NCBI RefSeq assembly: GCF_009834125.1
Contig: NZ_CP047146.1
Coordinates: 6,565,501-6,629,500, forward strand
Length of the DNA stretch: 64,000 bases
Origin: Streptomyces sp. GS7
Lineage (GTDB): Bacteria > Actinomycetota > Actinomycetes > Streptomycetales > Streptomycetaceae
Direction: 5' to 3'
In this document: positions 34,307-45,438 of the stretch, one piece after another
How the letters are laid out: every line of letters starts with the position of its first letter
Numbering within the stretch: position 1 is the first letter of the stretch
The notes under the pieces: generated by a model
The model's input: only the letters and a program-made list of their open reading frames with translations
Databases searched by the model: none
What the model was told of the DNA's origin: nothing
Program-made: the position numbers and the translations under genes

Positions 34307-36016
34307 TCAGGAACCCTGTTGCGGAGCCACCGCGTCGCGCCAGACCCGGACGTCGAGGGTCACATAGCTGCTCGGGTCCGAGTCCGCCGACCTGCCCTGG
34401 AACGTGATCAGCGCGATTGTGCCGCTGCTGGTGGTCAGGCACATCTGCGAGCCCTCGGTGAGCAGACCGATGTCCACACGCGAGGTGAAGCGGGTCTCGC
34501 TGCGGCACGTGTCGAGCGTGCCCTGCTGGCCTGGTCTGAGCAGCACCAGCTTTTCGTCAGGAGCATGGATGCCGCCGTCCGAGTTGTCGTTCCCGTCGAG
34601 CGCGGCGTCGGCCTCCTCGGCGTGCGTGTTCTTCGGCGTGACGGGGTCGTCGGCGAAGGACAGGTAGTAACCGTGGGGCAGGTCGATGCCCTCGGTGTCG
34701 ACCGGCTGCGGATCCTCCTGCGGCGACTGAGGGGTGTCGGATCCGGTGTCGCCGCCGCTCGGGGAGTCGGTGGGAGCCGGCGTTCCGGTGACGGTCTTCG
34801 GCTTGTGGTCGGCGGCCTGGCCGGTCTTCGTCCGGCCGTCGCTCTTCATCACGACGTAGACCGCGCCGCCGCCCGCGGCCGCGACGGCCAGCGCGCCGGC
34901 CAGCACCAGCGCCACGGCTGGCGCCCTGCGCTTCTTCTTGGGAGGCCGGGGAGCCGACGCGCCGGCGGACGGGGCGGACGCCGCCGCTCCGAAACCGGGC
35001 TGCGGGGTGCGGGGGTGGTCCAGCGCGGTCGGCACCGGGGCGGCGGGCGGGGCCGGCGGCTGCGCCGGGTGCGTCGCGACGCCGGCCGCGGGGGCCTCCG
35101 GGGCCGGGGCGGCGGCACGGGTGGCGAGGTCGGCGGCGACGGCGGTGGGCAGCCAGTGCTCCGGGCGGCGCAGCTGGGTCTGACCGGAGGCGGCGGCGCA
35201 GAGCGCGATGACCTCGGCGACGGACGGCCGGCCGGCCACGTCCTTGGTCAGACAGCGGCCCACCAACTCCCGTATTTCGTGGGGGATTCGGGAGAGGTCG
35301 GGCTCCTCATGGACGATGCGGTAGAGGACTCCGTGCGCGGTGCCCTTGCCGAAGGCCGGGGTGCCGGTGGCCGCGTACGCCGCGACCTGGCCGAGCGCGA
35401 AGACGTCGGCGGCGGGCGTGATCGAGGTGCCCGCCGCCTGTTCCGGCGCCATGAAGGCGGGGGTGCCGACGGTGACCCCGCTGCCGGTCAGGGAGGGGGC
35501 GTCGGCGGCGCGGGCGATCCCGAAGTCGATGACCCGCGGGCCGTCGGCGGCCAGCAGGACGTTGGACGGCTTCAGGTCGCGGTGGACGATGCCCGCGCGG
35601 TGGATGACCTGGAGCGCCTCGGCGACCCCGGCGACCAGCAACAGCACGGTGGAGACCGGGAGTTGGCCGTGTGCCGCGACGGCCTCGGCGAGCGAGGGGC
35701 CAGGGACGTAGGCGGTGGCGAGCCAGGGCGTGGCGCCGTCGGTGTCGCTGTCGATGACCGGGGCGGTGAACAGCCCCTGGACGCGCTGCGCGGCGTGCGC
35801 CTCCTGCGTGAACCGGCGGCGGAACTCAGGGTCTTCGCTGAACTCGGGCCGGATCACCTTGATGGCCACCGGGCGCCCGCCGGGCGTGTAGGAGAGATAG
35901 ACCTTGCCCATCCCGCCGGAGCCGAGCCTCGCCGTGAGGCGGTAGCCCGCGATCGCCCGCGGGTCGTCGCCCTCCAGCGGCTGGAAGATCCCGGACGGCT
36001 CCACGCTGTTCACCAC
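34307..36016 (-). CDS. Membrane-anchored Ser/Thr protein kinase
   Basis: 569 aa from GTG 36016 (GTG 36013 is also possible), with GGGGGA upstream. Kinase domain over residues ~15-280: glycine loop LGSGGMGKVY, Lys in VAIKVIRPEF, catalytic HRDLKPSN, DFGIARAAD, and TPAFMAPEQAAG. A Pro/Ala-rich linker leads to a basic patch (PPKKKRRAP) and one membrane helix. The extracellular ~150 residues are Thr/Pro/Asp-rich and then fold into a strand-rich domain with two Cys. It probably senses an outside signal. It is divergent from the gene at 36409. Confidence 0.88.
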   Translation of the reverse strand: MVNSVEPSGIFQPLEGDDPRAIAGYRLTARLGSGGMGKVYLSYTPGGRPVAIKVIRPEFSEDPEFRRRFTQEAHAAQRVQGLFTAPVIDSDTDGATPWLATAYVPGPSLAEAVAAHGQLPVSTVLLLVAGVAEALQVIHRAGIVHRDLKPSNVLLAADGPRVIDFGIARAADAPSLTGSGVTVGTPAFMAPEQAAGTSITPAADVFALGQVAAYAATGTPAFGKGTAHGVLYRIVHEEPDLSRIPHEIRELVGRCLTKDVAGRPSVAEVIALCAAASGQTQLRRPEHWLPTAVAADLATRAAAPAPEAPAAGVATHPAQPPAPPAAPVPTALDHPRTPQPGFGAAASAPSAGASAPRPPKKKRRAPAVALVLAGALAVAAAGGGAVYVVMKSDGRTKTGQAADHKPKTVTGTPAPTDSPSGGDTGSDTPQSPQEDPQPVDTEGIDLPHGYYLSFADDPVTPKNTHAEEADAALDGNDNSDGGIHAPDEKLVLLRPGQQGTLDTCRSETRFTSRVDIGLLTEGSQMCLTTSSGTIALITFQGRSADSDPSSYVTLDVRVWRDAVAPQQGS

Positions 36017-36408
36017 TACGTCCCCCGAAAGCGCCCCGCGGACCGACCGATTCGGCGGGCCTGCCACGGTCGGCGCGACGGGCGCAGATCCACACCGAGG
36101 CAGCACACTATCCGGCCTCGGTCGGACCGTGACATCCAGGTCCCGGAAGCTGATGGCAGCCCAGGCGCCGTGTCCGAAGGGGCCCGTTCGCGGCCGGTTC
36201 GCGCACTCGGCAACCCCTCCTCCGCAGCTTCGCGCCCGCGTACGCCGCGCGCGCGTGGCCGGCGCCCGGCCCGATCATGCCTCAGCACGTGCGTTCCCCC
36301 GGGCACCCGTTGGCGTGGGCGTATCCGGTACCAGGCGTACGGCCCGACGCGATGGAGCATTCTCCCTTCCGGGGAAATATCCGGCATATCACTGGATCGG
36401 AGAACGCC
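36017..36408. other. Divergent intergenic region, no gene
   Basis: This 392-bp stretch separates the kinase gene from a small plus-strand gene. Reading frames across it are Arg/Pro-rich shadows. It should contain both promoters; a CCGG-aaatat-CCGG element sits at about 36370-36383, but I cannot assign it. Confidence 0.4.
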
Positions 36409-36633
36409 ATGGAGCCCAACCCAGGCCCCGACACCGGCCCGAACTCCCGGCGCGTCAGCGTCGTACAGCTCATCTGCCGGGCGTATGGCCTCGCCGATGC
36501 GTCGGAGATCACCGAGGAGCACATACACCGCTACGTGAGCGAACACCGGCGGGTGGACGAGCGGACGCAGCAGCTCCGGGACCGGCTGCGACCGAGGATT
36601 CCGCGCCCGCGAGCGTCGGGGGACGCCGCCTGA
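36409..36633 (+). CDS. Small hypothetical protein
   Basis: 74 aa from ATG 36409 with CGGAGAA upstream. It begins with a Pro/Gly/Asn-rich tail, then a compact helical part (VVQLICRAYGLADASEITEE, HIHRYVSEHRRVDERTQQLR) and a basic C-terminus. The size and pattern recall small DNA- or protein-binding domains, but I do not recognise the family. Confidence 0.55.
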   Translation: MEPNPGPDTGPNSRRVSVVQLICRAYGLADASEITEEHIHRYVSEHRRVDERTQQLRDRLRPRIPRPRASGDAA

Positions 36634-36679
36634 CCCCGGTCGTGCGGCGCGGTGCCCTGCCATGAGGTAAGCAGTTCCC

Positions 36680-37324
36680 ATGGCACACACAGGGGAGAGC
36701 GACCGCACCGGGGGGACGGCGGGGGCCGGACGGCCCGAGGGGAAGGTGGCCGGGCTGCTGCTCGCCGCGGGCGGCGGACGGCGGCTGGGGGGACGGCCCA
36801 AGGCACTGCTCGACCACCGAGGACGCCTACTGGTCGAGCACGCCGCGGGGGTACTGCGGGACGGCGGCTGCGACCCGGTGCACATCGTGCTCGGCGCGGC
36901 CGCCGACGCGGTCCGCGAGCGGGCCGATCTGGCGGGGTACGGGACCTCGGTGAACCCGGACTGGGCACAGGGCATGGGCTCCTCGCTCCGGGTGGGCCTG
37001 GCCGCGCTGGCCGGTTCGGGGGCGGACGCGGTCGTGGTGTCGCTGGTCGACCAACCGGGCATCGGCGCCGCGGCGGTGGCCCGGGTGGTGGCCGCGTACG
37101 AGGGGCGGGACTCGCTGGCCGCGGCGGCGTACGGGGGCGGGCGGGGGCATCCGGTGCTGTTCGGCGCCGCGCGGTGGGCGGACATCGCGGCGAGCGCGGA
37201 GGGCGATCGCGGCGCGCGGGCCTATCTCCGGCGGCACGCCGCCGCGATCACACTCGTCGAGTGCGGGGACGTGGCCGAGGCGTACGACATCGACACGCCG
37301 GAGGATCTGCGGCGGCTCGAATAG
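36680..37324 (+). CDS. MobA/MocA-like nucleotidyltransferase
   Basis: 214 aa. NTP-transferase fold: VAGLLLAAGGGRRLGGRPKA at the start, GRLLVEHAAGVL, NPDWAQGMGSSLRVGLAAL, VSLVDQPGIG with the metal-binding Asp, GRGHPVLFGAARW, and the C-terminal YDIDTPEDLRRL. This is the MocA type that makes molybdopterin cytosine dinucleotide for xanthine-dehydrogenase-like enzymes. It sits inside the purine-degradation region, yet no molybdoenzyme gene is in the window. Confidence 0.8.
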   Translation: MAHTGESDRTGGTAGAGRPEGKVAGLLLAAGGGRRLGGRPKALLDHRGRLLVEHAAGVLRDGGCDPVHIVLGAAADAVRERADLAGYGTSVNPDWAQGMGSSLRVGLAALAGSGADAVVVSLVDQPGIGAAAVARVVAAYEGRDSLAAAAYGGGRGHPVLFGAARWADIAASAEGDRGARAYLRRHAAAITLVECGDVAEAYDIDTPEDLRRLE

Positions 37325-37499
37325 CGGGCGGCGCGAGAAGTGGCGGATGCCACAGCGCGGGCGGGACGGCCCCGCCCGCAAACCGGGAGCGGCCCCTGTG
37401 ACCTGCGGACGCCACCTCGCGGGGCCGGTCATGGAGCGTGACCGACGTGGCACCGAGAGCCATTCGATCTCGGCTTCTGTCGACCCGGAGAATCTCGAC
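37325..37499. other. Non-coding stretch upstream of the aceB promoter
   Basis: I see no gene in the 343 bp between the MocA-like gene and aceB. The second half holds the aceB promoter, listed separately; this first half shows nothing I can name. Confidence 0.4.
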
Positions 37500-37553
37500 A
37501 TCAACAAACCATTGAAGTTCCGCGATAAGGAAACTAGTCTCCACTGGTCAGAA
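37500..37553 (+). promoter_or_regulatory. aceB promoter carrying both operator motifs
   Basis: A degenerate copy of the first motif, ATCAACA-AAC-CATTGAA, lies at 37500-37516 and overlaps a -35 TTGAAG (37512-37517). After 17 bp comes -10 TAGTCT (37535-37540). In the spacer is a perfect TTCC-N7-GGAA (37518-37532), and 21 bp on is CTCC-N7-AGAA (37539-37553), which starts at the end of the -10. Both motif families therefore meet at one promoter. Confidence 0.65.
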
Positions 37554-37667
37554 GCGCCCTGAACCCGAACGGCGCCCGCGACCGTATCTCGGAGCCCGCG
37601 GCACCCCGTGCCGCCCTGTGGCGCCCCGGCGGCCGCCAGGCACCGCCGCTGAATGGAGTGACAGCTC

Positions 37668-39308
<1,641 letters not shown>

Positions 39309-39341
39309 TCCGACACACCGCCCGGCATCCGCCGCAACGGC

Positions 39342-39389
39342 CGAAGGGCCGGTACGCACCGCAACACCGCGGTGCGTACCGGCCCTTCG
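39342..39389. terminator. aceB terminator
   Basis: A perfect 19-bp stem (39342-39360 with 39371-39389) and a 10-nt loop, starting 33 bp after the aceB stop. It probably also blocks read-through from the opposite gene. Confidence 0.88.
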
Positions 39390-39514
39390 CCCTGCCGCTC
39401 GCCCCCTTCAGAAGCGAAGGCACCTGTCGCGGCCGATCCGGGGGGTGCCGGGGACCACGCCCTCGATGGAGGGCGGCACGGTGCCGGTCGGCACTTCGTC
39501 GGACGGCTCCGGCG

Positions 39515-40881
39515 TCATGTTGCGGCGCCGGCGCGGTGCGTGGCGGCGTACTCGGTGAAGAAGGCGGCCTCGGCGAGGAGGGCGGCGCGGAGTTCGGACA
39601 GCAGGACGCGTTCGTTGGGGCCGTGGAGGTTGCAGAGGTTGTCCTCGGCGCCGAAGAGCAGGATCTCGGCGCCCGGTGCCGCCTTGGCCAGCCCGTTGAC
39701 CAGGGGGATGGAACCGCCGGACGCGGCGTGTACGGGGTCGGCGCCCCAGGCGCGGCGCAGGGCGGTGCGGGCGGCGCGGTAGGCGGGGCCGCCGGTGGCG
39801 GCCTCGTACCCCGGACCGGTGTCGCCCGGGGTGACGGTGAGCGGGATGCCGAAGGGGCGCAGGCTCCGCAGATGGCGGACGAGCGCGGCCTGCGCCTCCT
39901 TGGGGTCCTGCCGGGGGTGCACGCGGAGGTTGAGCTTGGCGCGGGCGTGCGGGACGACGGCGGAGGCGGCGCGGTCGACGGGCGGGGCGTCCAGGCCGAT
40001 GACGGTGATCGCCGGGCCGCTCCAGAGGCGTTCGCCGAGGCCGCCGGAGCCGATGAGGGGGGTGTCGCGGCGGACGCCGGCCAGCTCGCGGAACTCGTCG
40101 TCGGTGAGGTCGGTGCCGGACCAGGGTTCGCGGCGCAGGCCCTCGACGGCGACGTCGCCGTGGACGTCGTGGAGGGTGGCGAGGGCCTTGACGAGGACGA
40201 GCAGGGCGTCGGGGGCGGCGCCGCCGTACTCGCCGCTGTGGACGGCGGCGCCGAGGGTGCGGGCCTCGACGAAGACCTCGGCGGCGCCGCGCAGGGCGGT
40301 GGTGAGGGTGGGGGTGCCGGGCCGGATGCTGCCGGTGTCGGCGATGATCATCGCGTCGCAGGCGAAGAGGTCCGGGTCGGTGGGCGGGTAGTCGTCGAAG
40401 GCGCTGCCGTACTCCTCCTGGCCCTCGATGACGATCCTGAGGCCGACGGGCGGCCGGCCGCCGAACGCGCGCAGCGCGCCGATATGGACCATCACGTTGG
40501 CCTTGTCGTCGGCGATACCGCGGGCGCGGATGCCGCCCTCGATGTCCGTGGGCTCGAACGGCGGGGAGTCCCAGAGGTGTTCGCCGCCGGGCGGCTGGAC
40601 GTCGTAGTGGGCGTAGAGGAGGACGGTGGGGGCGTCGGGGGTGGGCGGGGGAGGGTGGCGGTGATGACCGGGGCGGTGTCGGGGAGGTTCAGCTCGCCGA
40701 TGTCGGTGACGCCTGCGTCTCTGAGGAGGGCGACGACGAGGTCGCGGGCCTGGAGGACCGGTTCGGGCGAGAAGCCGGGGAAGGCGATGGACGGGATGGC
40801 GGCGAGGCGTTTGAGGTCGGCGCACAGGTCGTCCATCAGGGCGTCGACGGTGGACTCCAGCGCGTTGGCGTCGTGGTGCAC
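39515..40881 (-). pseudogene. M20-family metallopeptidase (dipeptidase) with a single-base frameshift
   Basis: Two overlapping frames make one protein of about 455 aa. From GTG 40881 the first frame gives HHDANALESTVDALMDDLCA through GELNLPDTAPVITATL. The second frame takes over with TVLLYAHYDVQPPGGEHLWD (metal-binding HxD) and runs to the end: IVIEGQEEYGSAF, IIADTGSIRPG, GGSIPLVNGLA and LCNLHGPNE. The switch falls at a run of five G/C pairs (40647-40651); one more base would restore the frame. This may be a sequencing error, a true lesion or a slippage site. Confidence 0.8.
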
Positions 40882-41129
40882 GCGGGTGCCTCTCTGTGGC
40901 GGCGGGCGTGGGCGCACGGTGACTCACTTTCGGGTCTTTTGCAGCATATCGGGCATAAAGGGGCGGATGGGGTTGTGCTCGTGGGGGTGACGGATCGCGC
41001 TCGGTTCCCTCAGGCCGGCGGGGGCCGGCGCGGCCTCGGTTGCCGCCCGGTGGGTGGGGGCGGAGGGGCTCGCCAACGGCGTGGGGCGCGGAGCCGGAGT
41101 CGCCGCCGAGACACGCCAACCACAGCTCG

Positions 41130-41145
41130 TACTATGGATGTAGTA
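41130..41145. promoter_or_regulatory. Possible TetR operator
   Basis: TACTA-N6-TAGTA lies 27 bp upstream of the TetR gene, in the divergent region shared with the M20 peptidase gene. The arms are only 5 bp, so this is a weak candidate for autoregulation. Confidence 0.4.
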
Positions 41146-41171
41146 AGAGCGCGGTAAGGGGCGGAGGGAAC

Positions 41172-41726
41172 GTGGCACGGCGGCGGGAGCAGGTACTGGA
41201 CGCGGCGATCGAGGTGCTGGGGGGCGAGGGCTCCCGGCGGCTGACGTATCAGGCGGTGGACGGCGCGGCGGGGGTGCCGACGGGGACCACGTCCAACTAC
41301 TTCCGCAACCGGGCGGCGTTGATCGAGGGGATCGTGGCGCACCTCCAGGTGCTGGAGCGGCGCGACTGGGAGGCGTTCACGGCCGGCGTCGCCCCGGCCG
41401 GCCACCCGGAACTGGCGGCGGCGCTCGCCGCGTTCGTGCGGCATGCCGTCGGGCCGGCGCGGGTCCGTACGGCCGCGCGGTTCGCGCTGTTCCTGGAGTC
41501 CCCGGGCCGGCCGGAACTGCGGGCGCCGCTGGGACGGGGGCGACAGGCGGTGCTGGAGTGGAGCACGGAATGGGCCCGCCACTGCGGGTCGGCGGCGCCC
41601 GAACGGCACGGGCGGCTGCTGCTGGACTACGTGGATGGTGTGGTGCTCCGTCAACTGGCCTTTCCGGAGGGCGCGTTCGCGCCGGAGGAAGAGATCCGGG
41701 AACTGGTGGGGCGGCTGCTCGGGTGA
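41172..41726 (+). CDS. TetR-family transcriptional regulator
   Basis: 184 aa from GTG 41172 with GGAGGG upstream. N-terminal HTH: EQVLDAAIEVLGGEGSRRLT, then VDGAAGVPTGTTSNYFRNRA. The C-terminal ligand domain has the amphipathic helices of the family and ends in an acidic helix. It is divergent from the frameshifted M20 peptidase gene and upstream of a GNAT gene. Either could be its target. Confidence 0.85.
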   Translation: MARRREQVLDAAIEVLGGEGSRRLTYQAVDGAAGVPTGTTSNYFRNRAALIEGIVAHLQVLERRDWEAFTAGVAPAGHPELAAALAAFVRHAVGPARVRTAARFALFLESPGRPELRAPLGRGRQAVLEWSTEWARHCGSAAPERHGRLLLDYVDGVVLRQLAFPEGAFAPEEEIRELVGRLLG

Positions 41727-41829
41727 GCGACCGGACCGAGCGGGGGCGCGCGGTACCGGCGCGCCCCGGGACGGGTGATCTGGCGCGAAAGGGACACCGC
41801 GCGGCGTGCGGTGTGGTGGAGTGGCGCGG

Positions 41830-42654
41830 GTGACGAACCATCACCTCGACAGCCGGGCGGCCGGCTACCGCGCCGCGTACGACGAGCAGGTGCGGGGCCG
41901 CGGCTTCGCCCCCGGTGAGCCGGGTGCCAAACAGGTCGGTCCGGTGCTGCGCAGGGCGGTGCCGGGGCAGGGCGGGGTGATCCTCTACCGCGACCTGGGC
42001 GGGCTGGACGGGCCGGAGCTGGACGCGTTCATCGCCGCGCAGCGCGCGCACTTCGCGGCGCTGGGGCAGCCGGTGGAGTGGAAGTACCACGCGCACGACC
42101 TGCCGGCCGACCTGCCCGAGCGGCTGCGGGCCGCCGGGTTCGCCCCCGAGGCGCCGGAGACGGTGATGATCGGGGAGGCGGCGGAGGTCGCCGAGGCCGC
42201 CGCCGTGCCGCGGCTCCCCCAGGGGGTGCAGCTGCGCGAGGTCACGGCCCGCGCCGACTTCGAGCGGATCCAGGAGCTCGCGGAGGCGGTGTGGGGCGAG
42301 GAGTGGGACTGGCTGCCGGACGCCATGGAGAGGTGGGTGTCCGGCGCGGAGGATCCGTGCGTGGTCATGGTCGCGGAGTCGCTGGCCGGTGAGGTGATCT
42401 GCGCGGGCTGGGTGCGCTTCCACCCGGGGACGCAGTTCGCGTCGCTGTGGGGCGGCTCCACGCTCCCCAACTGGCGCGGGCAGGGCCTGTACCGGGCGCT
42501 GGTGGCGGCGCGCGCGGCGCTCGCCGCGCGGCGCGGGTTCCGCTACGTCCAGGTGGACGCGCTGGAGAGCAGCCGACCGGTCCTCGCCCGGGTGGGGCTG
42601 GTCGCGGCGGCGGTGACCGTGCCGTACGTCTGGCGGCCGGCGGACGTGGGCTGA
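41830..42654 (+). CDS. GNAT-family N-acetyltransferase
   Basis: 274 aa from GTG 41830, with GGAG about 8 nt upstream (GTG 41806 is an alternative). The first ~120 residues are a degenerate GNAT-like half. The C-terminal half carries CAGWVRFHPGTQFASLWGGS, the acetyl-CoA loop NWRGQGLYRALVAAR, and FRYVQVDALESSRPVLARVG. Acceptor unknown. Confidence 0.78.
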   Translation: MTNHHLDSRAAGYRAAYDEQVRGRGFAPGEPGAKQVGPVLRRAVPGQGGVILYRDLGGLDGPELDAFIAAQRAHFAALGQPVEWKYHAHDLPADLPERLRAAGFAPEAPETVMIGEAAEVAEAAAVPRLPQGVQLREVTARADFERIQELAEAVWGEEWDWLPDAMERWVSGAEDPCVVMVAESLAGEVICAGWVRFHPGTQFASLWGGSTLPNWRGQGLYRALVAARAALAARRGFRYVQVDALESSRPVLARVGLVAAAVTVPYVWRPADVG

Positions 42655-42756
42655 CCATCGGGGACGACCAACCACCCGCAGCACTGGGCCCGTTGGCCAC
42701 CTCTGGCGCGGTCCGGACCTTGCGCCTGACGGGTATACGACACCTTCCAAGTCTGG

Positions 42757-42771
42757 TAGGAAAGCTTCCTA
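42757..42771. promoter_or_regulatory. CsnR-box-like operator of the chitosanase gene
   Basis: TAGGAAAGCTTCCTA is a palindrome apart from its central A-G step, 46 bp upstream of the chitosanase start. The CsnR operator described for Streptomyces chitosanase genes is AGGAAAGTTTCCT; this differs at one central base. CsnR is a ROK repressor encoded elsewhere, since the ROK gene in this window lacks a DNA-binding domain. Confidence 0.75.
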
Positions 42772-42816
42772 ACGATTGGGGAACCCCCCACGGCCCACTC
42801 CGTACAGGAGGACTCC

Positions 42817-43680
42817 ATGCGCACCCGATCGATAGCCAGAGCCCTGCCCAAGAGCGCCACCCGCTTCGCGCTCGGCCTCGCGCTGCTCGCCGTCCCCGCA
42901 ACCGCCGTCGCCACCGCGGCCGTTCCCGCCGGCCGGGCGCCCGCGCGTACCGCTCCGCACGCCGTACGGGCCGGTGGCCTCGACGACCCGGCGAAGAAGG
43001 AGATCGCCATGCAGCTGGTCTCCAGCGCGGAGAACTCCTCGCTCGACTGGAAGGCCCAGTACGGGTACATCGAGGACATCGGCGACGGCCGCGGCTACAC
43101 CGGCGGCATCATCGGGTTCACCTCCGGTACCCACGACATGCTGCAGCTCGTCGAGCTCTACACGCAGCGCAAGCCGGACAACGTCCTCGCCAGGTACCTG
43201 CCGGCGCTGCGCAGGGTCGACGGCAGCGGTTCCCACGACGGGCTGGACCCGGACTACCCGAAGGACTGGAAGGCGGCGGCGCAGGACCCCGGCTTCCGGC
43301 AGGCGCAGAACGACGAGCGGGACCGGGTGTACTTCAACCCGGCGGTCGAGCAGGGCAAGGCCGACGGGGTCGGCGTCCTGGGGCAGTTCGCGTACTACGA
43401 CGCGATCGTGATGCACGGCGACGGCAGCGACCCGACCGGCTTCTCCGGCATCCGCAAGCGCGCGCAGGCCCAGGCGAAGCCGCCGTCCCAGGGCGGCGAC
43501 GAGACGGCGTATCTGAACGCCTTCCTCGACGCCCGGGTGTGGGCGATGAAGCAGGAGCAGGCGCACAGCGACACCAGCCGGGTGGACACCGAGCAGCGGG
43601 TGTTCCTGAACGACGGCAACCTCGATCTGCACACCCCGCTGGACTGGAAGGTGTACGGCGACAGCTACCACATCGGCTGA
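42817..43680 (+). CDS. csn: Secreted chitosanase, GH46 family
   Basis: 287 aa from ATG 42817 with AGGAGG upstream. A signal peptide of about 40-50 residues is followed by the GH46 domain. The catalytic Glu is at 72 (SSAENSSLDW) and the catalytic Asp at 90 (GDGRGYTGGIIGF), 18 residues apart as in known Streptomyces chitosanases. Later marks are YLPALRRVDGSGSHDGLDPD and ALKLF-free helical segments ending in VYGDSYHIG. It cuts chitosan to oligomers outside the cell. A CsnR-type box upstream predicts induction by chitosan oligomers. Confidence 0.93.
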   Translation: MRTRSIARALPKSATRFALGLALLAVPATAVATAAVPAGRAPARTAPHAVRAGGLDDPAKKEIAMQLVSSAENSSLDWKAQYGYIEDIGDGRGYTGGIIGFTSGTHDMLQLVELYTQRKPDNVLARYLPALRRVDGSGSHDGLDPDYPKDWKAAAQDPGFRQAQNDERDRVYFNPAVEQGKADGVGVLGQFAYYDAIVMHGDGSDPTGFSGIRKRAQAQAKPPSQGGDETAYLNAFLDARVWAMKQEQAHSDTSRVDTEQRVFLNDGNLDLHTPLDWKVYGDSYHIG

Positions 43681-43714
43681 CCGGAGCCGCGGCGGACGGC
43701 GGTCCGCGCACGCC

Positions 43715-43762
43715 CAACGGCCCGTACGGGTACGGCGGTTGCCGTTCCCCTACGGGCCGTTG
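43715..43762. terminator. Bidirectional terminator between csn and the purine permease
   Basis: CAACGGCCCGTACGGG at 43715-43730 pairs with CCCCTACGGGCCGTTG at 43747-43762, with one mismatch and a 16-nt loop, between two converging genes. Confidence 0.8.
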
Positions 43763-43782
43763 CGATGGGGCGGGGCGGTCGG

Positions 43783-45243
43783 TCAGTGCGCGGGCGAGGC
43801 CGCGGTCTCGCCGTCGTCCATCCGGCCGCGTTCGGGCTGGTGCGGGATCTCCGCGGCGGACGGGGGTGTGTGGCCGTCGGCCGCCGGCGCGTCCGGCGCG
43901 GACGGGTCCTTGCGGCCGAAGTGGTTGAAGGCGAGGTTGAGGACGATGGCGACCAGGCAGCCGGTGCTGATCCCGGAGTCCAGGACGACCAGGAGGTCCT
44001 TGGGGAAGTTGTGGTAGAACTCCGGCGCCGCGATCGGGATCAGGCCGATGCCGAGGGCGGCGGCGACGATCAGCGCGTTCTCGCCCTTCTCCATCGCGGC
44101 GGAGGCCAGCGTCTGGATGCCGCTGGCGGCCACCGAGCCGAACAGGACGATGCCGGCGCCACCGAGGACCGGCAGCGGGACCAGCGAGATGACCGAGGCG
44201 GCGACCGGGCACAGGCCCATGACGATCAGGATCGCCCCACTGGTGGCCACGACGAAGCGGCTGCGGACCTTGGTCATCGCGACCAGGCCGATGTTCTGTG
44301 CGAAGGCGCTGTTGGCGAAGCCGTTGAACAGCGGGCTGAGGGCGGTGCCGAGGGTGTCGGCGCGCAGGCCGCCCTCGATGGTGCGCTCGTCCGCCGGGCG
44401 GTCCACGATCTTGCCGAGGGCGAGCATGTCGGCCGTCGACTCGGTCATGCAGACCAGCATCACGATGCACATCGAGATGATCGCGGCGAGGTCGAACCGC
44501 GGGGCGCCGAAGTGGAACGGCGTCGGGAAGCCGATCAGGCTCGCCTGGGTGAGGACCGAGAAGTGGGTGATGCCGACGGGTATCGCGACCACGGTGCCGG
44601 CGATCAGGCCGAGCAGGATGGCGATCTGCTGGAGGAACCCGCGCAGCACCCGGCGCAGCGCGAGCACGATCAGGAAGGTGACCGCGGCCATCGCGATGTT
44701 CTTCAACGAGCCGTAGTCCGCGGCCTGTTCGTTGCCGCCCTCGGACCAGCGGAAGGCCACCGGGAGCAGCGAGACGCCGATCAGGGTGATGACGGTGCCG
44801 GTGACCACCGGCGGGAAGAAGCGGACGAGCCGGGAGAAGTAGGGGGCGAGGAGGAAGCCCAGGACACCGGCGACGATGACCGCGCCGAAGATCACCGGCA
44901 GCGCGTCGTGCGGGCTGTGCTGCTTGGCGATGGCCACCATGGGCGTGACACCGGCGAACGAGACGCCGTTGACGAACGGGAGCTTGGCCCCGACCTTCCA
45001 GAACCCCAGGGTCTGGAGGAGGGTGGCGATCCCGGCGGTGAAGAGGCTGGCACCCATGAGGAACGCGGTCTCGGTGGGGCTGAGCCCGCAGGCGGGCCCG
45101 ACGATCATCGGCGGGGCCACCACACCCGCATACATTGCGGCCACATGCTGGAGGCCGCTGGTGAACATCTTGAAGGGCGGGAGGGTTTCGTCGACCGGAT
45201 GCTTCCGGTCCTCCTCCGGCTTCTGCCCGGTAATTGCGGCCAC
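43783..45243 (-). CDS. NCS2-family purine permease (xanthine/urate type)
   Basis: 486 aa from GTG 45243 with AGGAGG upstream. Twelve to fourteen hydrophobic segments. NCS2 marks: GLQHVAAMYAGVVAPPMIVG at the N-terminus, CGLSPTETAFLMGASLFTAG, and the signature with QNIGLVAMTKVRSRFVV. A polar ~55-residue C-tail is cytoplasmic. It imports xanthine or uric acid with a cation. A terminator separates it from the deaminase gene upstream, so it may have its own promoter. Confidence 0.87.
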   Translation of the reverse strand: MAAITGQKPEEDRKHPVDETLPPFKMFTSGLQHVAAMYAGVVAPPMIVGPACGLSPTETAFLMGASLFTAGIATLLQTLGFWKVGAKLPFVNGVSFAGVTPMVAIAKQHSPHDALPVIFGAVIVAGVLGFLLAPYFSRLVRFFPPVVTGTVITLIGVSLLPVAFRWSEGGNEQAADYGSLKNIAMAAVTFLIVLALRRVLRGFLQQIAILLGLIAGTVVAIPVGITHFSVLTQASLIGFPTPFHFGAPRFDLAAIISMCIVMLVCMTESTADMLALGKIVDRPADERTIEGGLRADTLGTALSPLFNGFANSAFAQNIGLVAMTKVRSRFVVATSGAILIVMGLCPVAASVISLVPLPVLGGAGIVLFGSVAASGIQTLASAAMEKGENALIVAAALGIGLIPIAAPEFYHNFPKDLLVVLDSGISTGCLVAIVLNLAFNHFGRKDPSAPDAPAADGHTPPSAAEIPHQPERGRMDDGETAASPAH

Positions 45244-45438
45244 TGCGGGCCTCCTGTCGATTTCTGCTCCGCCGGGGGAGGCGGTGCGAGGCTGTCACGG
45301 AGGGCGTGCGATGTGGTGCGTGGTGCCGGAAGTCGCGCTGGTGAGCGTGCAGATGGCCGCGCTTGTGGCGCGTGGGCGGCGATGTGGGGGATGACCGGCC
45401 CGGGGGTACGAGGTGATCCCGCACCCCCGGGGTCCGGC

